Shown here one piece after another: positions 19,884 through 31,989 of a DNA stretch of 64,000 nucleotides. Below the pieces are notes generated by a model, which searched no databases, was not told where the DNA came from, and saw only the letters and a program-made list of their open reading frames with translations. The position numbers and the translations under genes were made by a program. Numbering within the stretch: position 1 is the first letter of the stretch; each line of letters begins with the position of its first letter. Source of the stretch: Platycnemis pennipes (Eukaryota > Arthropoda > Insecta > Odonata > Platycnemididae); the NCBI GenBank assembly GCA_933228895.1, contig OW121853.1, positions 126,748,133 to 126,812,132 of the forward strand, read 5' to 3'.

Positions 19884-20955
19884 CTAAAAGAAATTGTTCT
19901 CATGATTACCATAATTTTACAACTCTATCATTACGTTTCTAATTTTGGGATTAGATAGAGCCATCGTTAGGATAATATCAATAAAAATTGTTTCTATTAA
20001 ACTCGAATACCATTGAATGTAAAACAGACATTCAAAGAAGAGTGAATGAGTAGTGACAAATCCGTGGTTGGAAGTTTAAAATTCCATATCTTTCAGAAAG
20101 TTTCAAAATATTAAAATGAATTGTACACATATCAAGTAGAGTTTACGTAATGGGCGATCATTGCCTTATCGATTTCCTGTTTGCTAGACGTGCAGTAATT
20201 CTTAAAGGTTAATATAACACCTTAACTATTTGTGAATATTACTTTTCACGACATGTACAATATTACTTGCAAGGTAATACATCAACTGAACATGGATTAA
20301 GGATCAGTTCATAGAATGGAATGAATATGTCGGAATAGTTGGCCGGATAGTTACGAGTTTACAGCTTGGAAAACCATTTCACATCACTCTTCACTTTTAA
20401 TATTTAACAGATATAATTATCGCAATACATAAAACATTCTGAATGACCATTGATTGACTGCCGTTAGTTTCTTAAAGCTAAAATCAACACATCTACAGAA
20501 ATGAGTGATGTAAAATACAACTCAACGCAGTTTGTTTGTTTCATGTGATTATGAATTTTAGCAAAGTTAGGCAGGATAGCATTAAACACAAGTATACTGC
20601 TAGTGGTAATTATTTCCACGAGAATAGCTATGAAAATTGATTAGAATATATTTTAATTCGCTTACCTCGTCGTGCTCCAGTGTCCATTGTTCATCATGTA
20701 AGTTAACTGCTGTAATTTCGATCTTCATTTTTTCAAATTTCCATTGGCCAGAATGCCGTTGCATCATGAGGTCTTCGTGCATCCCCGTGGATCCATGATA
20801 TCACCTCGGAAAGACATCCCAACCGAATGTTTATGAACCGAAGGTGGTTCCATGATCGCACGGAACGGCACTTACGGAAAGTCACCGCCTTCCGAAACAC
20901 ATTCGTAAACTCCGTCGTTCCGAGGCCGATTGTTGGACCAATTTTACATGATAAC
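19884..20955. other. Upstream region of the Myb/SANT gene; possible 5' exon
   Basis: A possible 5' exon lies at about 20666-20790, with a good donor (GAG-GTAAG on the minus strand). No other gene is seen. The GC-rich part at 20790-20950 may be the outer end of the Harbinger element, cut at about 20955 by a LINE fragment. Confidence 0.4.
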
Positions 20956-21748
20956 CCCCCTGGAGGGTGAGATCCGTGGTTCCCAGCTGGGTGTCGGATG
21001 CCCGGTATGGACTAAGGGCCAATACCCCTCTTTGGCCCCGGATTCTGTGTAAACGGGCGGCCGGGAGCTAGCCACTCCCGGTCAATCGGCTTCCGTGGCG
21101 TAAGCTTAACGGTGGCGTGTGCCAGGGAGGTGGAAAACAGCGTAGTACGGTCGAAAGTGTATGGACCCGTGCATCTAAGACCTAACCCAATACGGGCAAC
21201 CACCTATAGGGTGCTATTTCCCCTCGGGTAGCCCTGGCGACAGCACCAGTTTGCGGTGCGGCATCCCGTGTGTGTGGCTCCGTGGTGGGTGGGGAGCCCG
21301 GAGGATGAAGACGTTGTTGGTATGGAAGATACTAATCTACCACCTACAAAAAGCCCGGACACGGGCGGGGGAGATATTTTTACCTTGAGACCTTGTCATG
21401 ATCTGCGCAAAACAGGGTAATGCACGTAAAACTGTGTCCCCTTATTTACTTAAGTAAATACTGTCACAGTACCCGGAGAGGTTACTAGTGCCAAAAAATT
21501 ACGGGACGGCACCACACTTATAGAAACGGCTTATGAAACTCCAGAGCGAAAAACTGTTGCAATGTCGACTATTAATGATATTCCAGTATGGTGGAGGGAC
21601 TCGCACCCTCAACAACATTCAAGGAGTGATCAGCTTATACGATATCTATACGTAGAAATCGAAGATATTAGGGCAGAGATGGCATTTTAGGGGCTCATTG
21701 ATGCTCGTCGTATGACCACTAAGCGCGAAGGAATTGTATAAAATACCA
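20956..21748 (+). mobile_element. I-like LINE copy 3, 5' fragment, decayed
   Basis: Matches the leader and ORF1 N-terminal half of copy 1, from the GGAGGGTGAG region of the leader. ORF1 starts near 21323 (MEDTNLPP) but has stops and frameshifts. The match ends at a point equivalent to about 2950 of copy 1, where LINE copy 2 begins with its own 5' end, so copy 2 may have inserted into copy 3. Confidence 0.8.
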
Positions 21749-21908
21749 CTCCCCCTGCGGGTAGGAGAATTGAGAATACTCCCGCAGTATCCCTGCTTGT
21801 CGTAAGAGGCGAATAAAAGGGCGGGGAGAAAACCCCGAAAACAAACCCAGAACCAACAAGGGTTGAGTCCGGACAGTCTTATGGGCCAACTGTCAGTGTG
21901 CGGCCATA

Positions 21909-21971
21909 CCACCTGGCCTGCGATCTACACCACCTGGCCTGCGATCTACACCACCTGGCCTGCGATGCACC
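21909..21971 (+). repeat. 21-bp unit, three tandem copies in LINE leader
   Basis: CCACCTGGCCTGCGATCTACA is present three times (21909, 21930, 21951; the last copy diverges at its end), while LINE copy 1 has a single unit at about 2070. Confidence 0.9.
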
Positions 21972-22273
21972 CGCATGTTTGCCGTGTGCAGAGACACGTA
22001 AGGAGGAGAAGGGGATCCAGGAGGGTGAGGTCCGTGGTTCCCAGCTTGGTGTCGGATGCCCGGTATGGACTAAAGGCCAATATCCCTCTTCGGACCCGGA
22101 TTCACTATAACGGGCGGCCGGGAGCTAGCCACTCCCGGTCAATCGGCTTCCGTGGCGTAAGCTTAACGGTAGCGAGTGTCAGGGAGTAGGGGGTCAACCG
22201 GTTTGCGTTGCGGCGTCCCGAATTTGTGGCTCCATGTTGGGTGGGGAGCCCGGGGGATGATGTAGTAATAGAT

Positions 22274-23035
22274 ATGGACGAGTGTCAACTTCTACCACCC
22301 AAAAGATCCCGCCCGGACACGGGAGGGAGAGGTTTTGTATCCTGCCGAAGCAAGCGGTGTCTTGTTATGAAATGTGCAAGGGAAGGAGAGACAGTAACAA
22401 AGGTACTTTTCTTTCCTTTCCTAATAAGAAAAGTAGTAACGTCCCAGGGGGACTAATTTCCTCAGAAAACTAAGGGACGGTAGTCTTCTTATAGAGGCAG
22501 CCAACGTAGCCCAAAGCGAGAAATTATTGAAAATGAAATTGCTTCACGATATTCCGGTCTGTGTGGATGTGCACCGCAGTCTAAACACGAGTCGCGGAGC
22601 AGTAAGTCAATTCGACCTAGTGTATGTGGAAGACGACGAAATCGAGGAGATGGCATCCCAAGGGGTGACCGTTTTTCGCCGTCTTACCACAAAACCTGAC
22701 GGTGTGGTTAAAAAGACCACGTCCGTGGTACTGACGTTCGCGAATGACAAGCTCCCAGACAAGGTTTTCATAGGTTATGAATCGGTACCTGTGAGGCCGT
22801 TCATTCCATCTCCCATGCGTTGTTTTCAGTGCCAGCGCTTCGGCCACACCGCAACGCGGTGTGAGGGCAAGGCCACCTGCCGGCGCTGTGGCCTGGACAA
22901 ACATGAGGACACTGAGTGTACCAACGAGCCACACCGTGTCAACTGCGAGGGTGCTCATCCCGTGTAATCTCGCAAGTGCCCAAGAGTAGTTGAAGAACGA
23001 AAGATCATGGAGATAATGAGTTGAACTACTATGAG
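22274..23035 (+). pseudogene. LINE copy 2 ORF1, broken
   Basis: Starts at the ATG at 22274. After a frameshift near 22430-22530 it reads clearly (22527-22967) through the conserved central domain and the knuckles CFQCQRFGHTATRC and CRRCGLDKHEDTEC. The third knuckle ends in a stop (HPV-stop at 22967). The Lys-rich tail is missing because the copy is deleted from about 23036. Confidence 0.85.
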
Positions 23036-23317
23036 TTGAGTACAACAAAAAAATTGAAAGAGGTATAATCACAACGTTACAACGTTGAGGTGAAGTGAGC
23101 CTTCGGATTTTATGCTTAAGCCCGTAGTACTTACAACCTTTAGAATCGTCTTTTCAACCCTTAATTATTTGAAAATGTGTATATGTACCTACGAACTTGT
23201 CAAATGCATTTTACTGAAGCTCAAATATTAATCTATCCAACATACGGTTGGAAAAATCTAATTAAAAACTTAATTTTTTTCATTGTGGCCACCTTTTGGG
23301 ATTTCGCCCCACTGATA
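23036..23317. other. Unrecognised filler inside LINE copy 2
   Basis: About 280 bp with no match to LINE copy 1, sitting where the missing ORF1 end, endonuclease and RT core should be. Origin unknown. Confidence 0.5.
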
Positions 23318-24775
23318 GTCGGTCTGATTCCTCGGTATGACTTTTGATAACCGACTGAACTGGCGTGAGCACATACTCTGAGAGATGTCTACGGACTCTA
23401 AATATTTTAAAACTTAAAATCACTCATCTTGGGGTGCCGATCGCATGTCCCTGCTTTTATTGTGCTTCGCACTCGTACGTTCCAAACTGGACTATGGGTC
23501 AGTTATTTACGCTACCAGTCGCGACTCTTACTTAAGGCCTTTGACAACAGTACATAACGCAGGGCTTCGTATCTCCACTGGTGCTTTCCGGACCAGCCCG
23601 GTCCTCAGCATTTATGCTGATTCCGGGGAGCCGCCGTTACCGTACCATAGGAACAGTATGATGTGCTCCTATGTGGCGAAAATTTTAGCTACCAAGAATC
23701 ACCCGTTTTAATTTGATTTTTAACCTCAGATTTATGGAACTTTTTATTCGACGGACAAGAGCTACCAAGCCGCTGAGTATCCGTTTTAAGTTATATATTC
23801 AGGGTATCGGGTTAAGGCTCTTAGATGTTCATCCTTTTGGGTACTCGAGTTACCCAATGTGGGTTATTCCGCCGCCAGACATCCATATGGCACGTAGTAG
23901 GTGCCATAAATCCCACACCACTGCTCTAGAATACCAGCGTCTCTTCAATGAATTTCTCTGCCGCCATTCCGAATTCATCCCTGTATACATGGATGGATCG
24001 AAGTCGGATGCAGCTTGCTCGTGTTCGGTTACCTCGTCTCATCACGGTGTTAGTTCAGTCAAGGCTTAATGACCTGTGTGGCGTATACACAGCGGAGCTG
24101 GTGGCCATTAAGATGGTTCTTGATGGAATATGGGGTTTTATCGGGGTCTTCTGTCATTTGCACACTCCATGAGCGCGCTGCAATCAATTTCCGTCTTCTT
24201 CACCACACCCTATTATCCAGCGACTACATACTACCCTTTCTTCACCACACCCTATTATCCAGCGACTACATACTACCCTTTTATCCCTTAATAGAAAGGA
24301 GCCAAAGTTATGTTTATCTGGGTCCTCGGACATATGGGTATAGCTGGAAATGAGAAGGCGGATGCAGCTGCAAAAGAAGATCTAAATATCCCTGAGCCGA
24401 CGACGACGCTGGTACTTTCCGTAAAGTAGTCCTAGAGCACTGGAGTGAACTTTGGAGTGATGTCCCAAACAATAAGCTACGGACAATTAAACCGGTAACG
24501 CCAGGGTTGCCCACTTCTGTCAGGGGTAGTCGCAGAGAGGAACATGCGTTTAAGAATCGCGTATTGCCCTCTGAACCACTTGTTCCTCTTTACAGAATAG
24601 AAAATTCCTCCTCTGTGCGATGACTGTGACTGTCCTATCACTGTGCGACATATCCTGACGGAGTGTGAAAAAACCGGCACGCACGTAACAGGCTAGGCAT
24701 CAGCGGCCACCTAAAACAGGTTCGGGGCAACGATGCTGATCGCCTAAGCCATGTCTTTACTTTTTAAAGGAAACT
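23318..24775 (+). pseudogene. LINE copy 2 ORF2 C-terminal half, broken
   Basis: Reads as RT thumb (LVRSKLDYGSVIYATSRDSYL) and RNase H, matching copy 1 closely, with several frameshifts. The first RNase H Asp is changed in VYMDGSKSD context but retained as Asp; later blocks (GPRTYGYSWK in one frame, GHMGIAGNEKAD in the correct one) need frame changes. The C-terminal knuckle remnant is at about 24610-24665. A 42-bp tandem duplication at 24198-24281 disrupts RNase H. Confidence 0.8.
24198..24281 (+). repeat. 42-bp tandem duplication in RNase H region
   Basis: CTTCACCACACCC... is repeated exactly with a 42-bp period (24198-24239, 24240-24281). Confidence 0.95.
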
Positions 24776-25081
24776 AACTTCATAAGTAAAATAAAATATA
24801 TTTTCATATATTTGGGCCTTTTATACTGCCATTGTTTTTTTTCTTTCTTTTTCTATATTTCTATCTATGCATATTTATGGGTATAAATTAAATTGTGCGT
24901 TGTGATAAATGTCCATAGTTGTCGACGCACCCTATAAATCTAAATCTTCCTAAATCTCCTTGCGAACCAAGATAATTATTTACGGCTTCAGGCAGTGATC
25001 GTTCCTTTGAACTGGGAAGATCCGAGAGGACCGATGTTGACAGAAGGAATGAAAGCACTCAACGTAGATTCTTGCGTGAAG

Positions 25082-25334
25082 CAAGAAGCTAGGTATGTTC
25101 TCTGCATCTCGGGTTCTGCGTCCGCGTTTGTTGACTGGGGGTGACAACAGTTTCGCTAGCCGTCCCGCTAGCGTCTTCAGGTGAATCAAAGTTATGTTTA
25201 GGTGAACCTGAAGACGCTAGCAGGACGGCTAGCGAAACTGTTGTCACCCCCAGTCAACAAACGCGGACGCAGAACCCGAGATGCAGAGAACATATGAACG
25301 ACGCCGCGGAAACCTTCGCACCAAGAAGCTAGGT
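25082..25334. repeat. Hairpin insertion with 89-bp arms between 13-bp direct repeats
   Basis: Arms 25094-25182 and 25206-25294 are reverse complements with one mismatch and a 23-nt spacer. CAAGAAGCTAGGT occurs at both 25082-25094 and 25322-25334. Each arm contains CCTGAAGAC, GCTAGC, GCTAGC, GAAAC, the same layout as the PLE terminal motif at 15029-15056, so this may be an inverted PLE-end insertion. Confidence 0.8.
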
Positions 25335-27040
25335 GTTAATCAGTTTAAAATGGCCTTACCGCTTTACGCGGAAACATTTGGGTACTGTTAGTGGGAATTA
25401 AAACGATTGTTTAATGTTATCATGTGCTAATATTTGGCATAGAATTTCCCCGCGTCTGACACGGCCTAGTCATGTGATAAACATATATTATCTTAATTGG
25501 GTTGGACGATAGCAACTAGCATAGGCCATATTCAGTTCACAGTATTGCAGAATTTCATGTTATCGTCGGCAGTGCTACCGCGTGGGCAACGAACACCTTT
25601 GAGTTAATTAAATTCCGGCACCCTCGATTAAATGAAAATTTAAAAAAAATCAAAATTTGAAAAAATTTCAATTTGAGCGATAATTTCATTTGACGGTAGA
25701 GTGGCCCCCTTCGCCCGAATTGGCTTAACCCCGGCACGATTTACAAATCCGCACGTTATGGCCCTGTCGTCGGTGTTTTTACATTTTGTACTATATAATC
25801 CCAATGTTTCAACATTTTCAATTCAATCAACTATTCTTTATGACGCTCATATCGACGTGACACTATTATAATGATAATTTCACTCTAAAATTTCATTGGT
25901 TCTGGCGATTTGATTTGACTACTTCTAAATTTCGCATTCCAAAGTATTTCCGTCGATTATTCAGTTTTCTCTATAGGGTCAGGCATGAATGAATGCTACC
26001 CTAAATGTGTTTTGCCCCCGTCGGAAGGCGTTAGTTTTGCAACGGAAGTTAGGTCGCAGGGAGTCGTCAAAACCTTTGCTACTGCAGGAGTTCTAGAGGG
26101 TTTGACCACCTTACACCGCAAGAAAGAAGTGAAATATCATATGCTCATTGCCTTTGAATGTTAAAAACGATATAATAAGGCATGGTTGAAATGTGTAAGG
26201 GAAAAGACAGATTACTATTTAATTAATTTCTATTAAAACTTGGCGCAATATGTTTACCATTGGTATTAGGCAACCGACAACATAGTTATTAGTTTTTCTG
26301 AAAATTTCCCATTGGTGAACTATACCCTAAAGTGAACTATATGTATTGCCCATCACTAATTTGAACATTTTTGTCTTTCACTGTATAGTCAGGCACGTAG
26401 CTTCTGGTGCTTCACAGTGAACTTTACCCTTGAGAAGAGATAAGTATGGGCATGTAAAAGTAAATATCAAGCACTGAAAATGAAGGCAAGAGATTTGTAT
26501 CATGTCGGCAACGAATGGGCAAGGCTGATTTGTTTCAAGTTTCGCAAGACTTAGCCCCCCCAGAAGCAAATTTCTGACTACGTGCCTGTGTAGAGTACGG
26601 CATTATTTCATCGCCTTTTCCTGCCTGTTGTTCCAAGTGTTCACAGTCCTATTTAAGTCAACAACCTTCATGTGTTTTTCCTCGACAATGACCGCATTTC
26701 CGCGTGAGTGCACACGCACGCACACGAGAGGTGTGAATATTTGTCCCTCGGCCAATTTCACGGTCAAACGGAGCAAACCGTCCGCTCGGCTTGGATGAGC
26801 CCCAATAGGCTTAAAGGGCCCTGTGAGGCGGCGTCGCACGCACCACCGGCCGGCCGGCCCTGGGGCAATTGACACCCTCTCCCAATATCGGGGCGGGCAT
26901 CGAGGGCCCGTTCGAATTCAGTCGAGCTCTCGAACATGATGCCGGCTCCAAAGGACTCGGCCAAGATTATGAGGCCGGCATGCGAACCGTTCCTTCGTAT
27001 AACCATTCTAATTTAATATTTAGTGACGGGAATAGTATGA
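25335..27040. other. No gene recognised; GC-rich patch at 26700-27000
   Basis: AT-rich sequence without coding similarity. The 26800-26990 part is GC-rich with a CCGGCCGGCCGGCC run. Short open frames here have no recognisable motif. Confidence 0.5.
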
Positions 27041-27044
27041 CTTA

Positions 27045-27300
27045 AGAGAGTAGAGGAGGTTTGGTGACGGTTGGAGTACTGGCCTCCATCTCCAAGGACA
27101 CGGGATCGATTCTCGACTACTGTGGAGAATATTTTGCGTTGGTAATCTACTTCTACGTGAGTGTTTTGTGTGGAGAGCATTCGATTCCAGTACACCGTCC
27201 GTTGGATGGGACGTTATGAAGTGGTCCTCTTGGCTCCTTTTTGGGTAATGCCGAAGTCGGGTGTCTCTCCATCCTTCCGTCATCCACTATTGTCCTTGTA
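27045..27300 (+). mobile_element. tRNA-like SINE
   Basis: A box A-like TTTGGTGACGGTTGGAGTAC at about 27059 and a box B-like GGGATCGATTC at about 27101 are spaced as in tRNA-derived SINEs. Downstream sequence (TTGGATGGGACGTT ... AATGCCGAAGTCGGGT) resembles the body of arthropod SINEs I have seen. The 3' end is not certain. Confidence 0.5.
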
Positions 27301-28629
27301 TCTCCCCTGAATGAAACGCCTTTAAAGTGCGGGCCAGACTTGATTCCACATGTTAGTCAATTTCCTGGTTTTAGCACTGCGTTAGATGTTTGCTATTTCA
27401 AGCAGCTAAATTATATATTTAATTTTTGTTAATTCCTATAAAAATATTTAATGTAAGTCTCTGGATATTTAATAGAGGTGGAGCGATGATCCAAATTGAT
27501 ATTTATACTCATTTTCGACGAAATTGATATTTTTAATATCATTTAGTTATTAGTTCTCGTGTGTCGGGAACAAAAATGATCACATTACGTCACTGCACAT
27601 TTTTAGAGAGATAGTGGGTCATATAATTTGTAAGCTGTGCAGTTGGGTTTGTTTATATCAAACAGATAATTCTCTTTGTTTGCCTTTTTATTTCTCTTTG
27701 AAACAATATTTAATACTTCCAATAGTCGTATGATCTTCTTTATTCATTATTCAATTTCATGCCATACATAAACCTTTGAGGTTGTATTAAAAAATTAATA
27801 ATGTACTATAAATAGTACCAATTATAGGGATAGCGGATTATTTTCGTTTTACCATAAAAAGTGGTCATAGCATTTGTAAAGGGATTACATTGAATTAAAC
27901 CCTGATATAAAATGTTATCGGGAGGGAGTTCTTTTTTTCCGAACGGAGGTAGATTACCAGCGTAACGTTGGAGCGTAGCTCGAGGCATGAAGGTATTGGA
28001 CCATATGAGCCACTGGTCACTGGCATCGAATCGAATGGAATACATAACAGTACACGAAATCGATGCTGATAAAGGTGCCAACATAAAAGCTTCAGATTGG
28101 GGTGTTTAAATAAATATTGTTTCTACTGTTTCAACATGTGATTTAATTGTTTCCCGACATGGTTTTAACACAATGTCATTGTCGAGGTGAATTCCATGGA
28201 AAAGCGAACACTATAAATAGCGCTCTTAACCATCTTTATATATAACACTACAGATATCGTTCTGAACCCTCGGCCTCCACCTACTCAATACTTACAAGGA
28301 ATCCACCGTGGGGTCTTTACTGGCATGTACTGACCCCATGCCATATATTAAAAAAATAGGTGCTACCCTCAGTAATTTGTGAATTAAACACGTGTAAATT
28401 ATGAGAAAGACATACATAAGTAATTTTTATTGCATTGCCAAATAATATTCATATTGTGTATGATATAATAATTATTCAGTACACTCATTAAAAATGTTTT
28501 TATGCAGCATCTTCTTGGTCTCATTTTTCGGTAACTTTCTGAACAATATAGAAAACAGTATTTTAATAAAATTTAACAATGATGTATTTACTTCATTAAG
28601 TTATTATCCTTCACATGTTTTGCATGATA
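27301..28629. other. No gene; probable outer part of second piggyBac
   Basis: No coding similarity found. GGGGTC...GACCCC at about 28309-28336 mirrors GGGGTC...GACCCC at 31017-31036 on the far side of the piggyBac transposase, suggesting paired subterminal motifs. Confidence 0.35.
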
Positions 28630-30300
28630 TTATTTTTTTGCATGATCATTGCATACATTGACTCCACATTTTTCACACCTCTGATTCACTTTCCGATCTA
28701 ATTCTCGTGGACAAATAGAACAGCGTCCACGCTTTTTACTACTTGTTGGCTATTTTCTTCTACGCTGCAGTGAAGTAGATGTTGAAACCCTGCAGAGGTA
28801 ATTGCATCCCTAAGTACATGCGTTCGAGTTTGAGGATTCTGCAATCGTCTTTTTATTTCCGGCTCTACTAACTCCTTCGCTAAATCAATTAGAAATTCTC
28901 TCCTTGCTCTTTTTCCTGTTTCCTCGTTAAGCCTTGTTGAATTCAAAACAAATGCACTTAATGCTGCAAAATCAATAATATCAAAAAACAGCGCAAGAGG
29001 CCGTCTTCTTGTTCCACGCTTTACAGAGTAGTGTCTTGCCAATAGGTCAACAGTGTCAATGCCAAATTTTGTTTGGTTGTAAAATAGAATTACTTCCGGT
29101 TTTTATGTTCTTCACTACTGACATCAAATGATCAGTGTTGAGTTGACAGAAGAATAACTGCCTTTCTTGGCTTTGGGACATAGGAAACCATCAAAGTATT
29201 GTTGGCATACACAATTATACTTGAATGCTCCTCTCAATTCCTGGCGGGTAACATCACCCTAGGAATTTCCATGCAATTTGATCTGAGAGTACCTACAAGT
29301 GTTAATTTTGTTTTTAGTAGTTCCTGACCCAATTCATAACTCGTGAAGAAATTATCAGTAGTTATATTTCTTCCGCTGCCTTACAAATGACTAACCAAAT
29401 CTAGCACTACCCGTTTACCTTGATTTACTTCCCTCGTTCTTTAAATTTTCCCCGTGTTTATTTGTACATTTACAATATACTGAGTTTCACAGTCAATAGC
29501 TGCCCATACTTTTATCCCATATTTCCCTGTTAATGATTGCATATATACTTTGAATCTACATCTACCTCTAAATGTGCTCAAATGCTCATCTACTCTAATG
29601 TTTGAGGATGGTTTGTACGATGTCATACAGGCCTCCGTAAACATTTTAAACACAGTACTTATTGCCTCTGCTTTATTTTTTGATACCTCTTGCCTTTCAG
29701 CACAAGTTTCTTATTATCAAACGTAAGACACCTCAGAATATCTTGAAACCGCTGACGAGACATTGTAGCTCTAAATATTGGTAAGCCATAGTCTGCATAC
29801 CAAAATTCAGGCAGTGGCTTTCCCCGCCCTTTATGAACACCAGTCATAATGAAAAGACCCAAGGAAAGAATTTAGCTCTATGATGTCCAGATCCACCCAT
29901 TTAGATAACTGATATCTACGATTTTATTTTGTAAATAAAATTGTAGATATCAGTTGTAAAATATCAATGACGTGAGCGAAAATGAGAAAAACACTTACTT
30001 TCTAGGTATGCACTTTTTCATTCGTGTGCGTACAGATGTGTTGCAGAATGTCCATCAGCAATAGGTGGAAATTTACTGAATTTCAGATTTCCACTCTTGC
30101 TGGTGTAAAATCTTCACTGTCCAGAAACCTAGGAATTTTCTTCTTCCTATATCGCATCTGAAACATTCTCTTCTATTTCTATCCGATCCTCTTCATCACT
30201 ACTCACGTCACTACTGTCTCCTGGTATGTCTACGTCACTGTCATCAAAAATATCATGTAAAACCTGGTTATATTCTCTGCTCAAGCGAATAAACTCCATT
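28630..30300 (-). pseudogene. piggyBac-type transposase, near full length, broken
   Basis: Length (about 557 codons) fits the family. From the ATG at 30300 it reads MEFIRL, an acidic region (DIFDDSDVDIPGDSSD), then the DDE core: FWYADYGLPIFRATMSRQRF, SNIRVDEHL (first Asp), KVWAAIDCE (second Asp) and FGIDTVDLLARHYSVKRG (third Asp block). The C-terminus ends in a Cys-rich finger (QRCEKCGVNVCNDH) typical of piggyBac proteins. Stops and frameshifts near 30140, 29870, 29650, 29400 and 28740 break it. All three catalytic Asp positions are still readable. Confidence 0.88.
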
Positions 30301-30675
30301 TTTCCTTTAACTCCTGGAAGATATAATTTTTTGCTGCCCCCACAAAACTACTTTCTACGCGGACTATTCACCTTCAGAGCTACAACGTAAATAAGGTCTT
30401 CTTCCTTGAAACATGAACTTCGAATAATTGTGCAGTAAAAAATCCGACAATACCATATAATGTCAGGATGCGTGAGTTTTGTGATAGACAGGGGAGACAA
30501 GTTTGAAAATGAGAGGTAAGGGAAAAAATTGCAACTAAGTAAAGGTGATGAATCATGGGAGCGAATAAACACAGTCAAGTTCCACTGGGGAAGTCAGTGA
30601 GTAATACACAATGAGAAATTCGTGTAGACTGAATTCTCGACCCTGCGAAGACTCGTGAATTCTCATTACTGTGAG

Positions 30676-30735
30676 AATTCACCCCCTTTATGGTGGCTTG
30701 CAGGGTATTATGTAGATGTAGATGAAATAGTAACG
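30676..30735 (-). mobile_element. Copy of the 86-bp repeat family
   Basis: On the minus strand: CATCTACATCTACATAATACCCTGCAAGCCACC-like start, then AAAGGGGGTGAATT. Just beyond, GAATTCTC motifs recur (30620-30680). Confidence 0.75.
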
Positions 30736-31989
30736 TATCCATCAAACTGAGCAACTCCTTGCTCTAATTAATTTTTGCTAAGTTTTCACGCGAGATTTCA
30801 TTACCCATATGAAATTACTCCAAATCACGGTAATATTTTCTACTATAGCATTAGGGAATTGACTAAAATTTCAATCAATATATATCCACTGTAAATAATT
30901 CCTACATAAATGCGCAGAGTATGACATGAAACTAGTTTGAACACCTCTCAACACCTCCTTATACTAATAAATATTTAGATACATGCTTAAAAATTTTATA
31001 CCCACAGTCTCCAGTTGGGGTCCAATTTGACCCCACACGGAAAAAATGATTCCATACATGAAATAGTGAAAAAAGTAATATCCACATGACATGAATGAAA
31101 AGAAAAAAGATGTTGGAACGCATGCATGTAACATGGTAAGGTTCTCTCAATTAAGTCAAAGATTGCAAGTATGTTTATCAAGCTTGGGATCAAAAAAAAT
31201 CGTAGGTGGAGTTGAAGGGTTAAAGGGCTCTTAAAAAGGTTTTAAACTCTCCAACTATGAAGGATTTTTCCTAAGTTACGCCCACTACCATTACTTTGAA
31301 CTGCATTGAATGCAGATGGCAATCATCGGTTTACGTCTTGGACACTTTGGTGACCATTAATCGACCATTAACCTTCTAATCGATTGAAAAAAAACTTGTG
31401 CGCAGCTGGTAATGCTCCTGCCTGCGTTTTGTGCGCGCTGTTGGCGGCCCTGCGCGGTTGCGGTGACTAACCCAGGGCCCCGTTGCAATTCATAAGATTA
31501 CTGAGCTCCGAAATCAGGTATGAGAACGTTTCGGCTTCAGATGCAGGAGTGGACGAAATACGCCGAAATCACGCTGAGTCATTTCCATCGCACCTATTGG
31601 CGAAACTATGTTACCACCCACACTGCTCCTTTCATATTAGGAAATAATAATTAATAGATATCATTAAGGGTGGAGAGTATCACACAGGATGGTATTAAGG
31701 GAGACAATTCAAAGCATTTTAATTGTGGTGAATTAAAAGAGTTGGAATTTTTAAATGCTGGTATTTATTTTTCGCCGCAAAGAACTGTCGATTTATTTGG
31801 CCCGATCCGTTGGAAAATAATCTGAAAAGAATTTACACTCCTGTTTAATAATGAATATGCGTTACTTTTACATGTTAAATGAACAAAAGTTGTGTCCTTA
31901 GATATTTGAAATATTACAGTGAATTAAATAACCGTAAAACAAGAAACTTGCAAATCGTAAATGGCTGCCACTTGTAGAATATGATTAGT
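30736..31989. other. No gene recognised
   Basis: AT-rich. A GGGGTC...GACCCC motif at 31017-31036 and GGGTTAA at 31217-31223 may belong to the second piggyBac terminus. A GC-rich part at 31390-31480 has a weak box A-like string but no clear box B. Confidence 0.4.

Larger units (their letters stand above)
21749..24960 (+). mobile_element. I-like LINE copy 2, internally deleted
   Basis: Begins with the shared CCCCCTG 5' end, carries the leader and ORF1, then jumps (23036-23317 is foreign) to the second half of ORF2 and a recognisable 3' UTR ending near 24960. It lacks the endonuclease and most of the RT. It contains a 21-bp triplication in the leader and a 42-bp tandem duplication in ORF2. Confidence 0.85.

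Noticed and set aside
27806..28084. 92-codon open frame
   Set aside because: No recognisable domain, start context or repeat relation.
31390..31480. Possible tRNA or SINE head
   Set aside because: A box A-like string is present, but no box B or cloverleaf could be formed.
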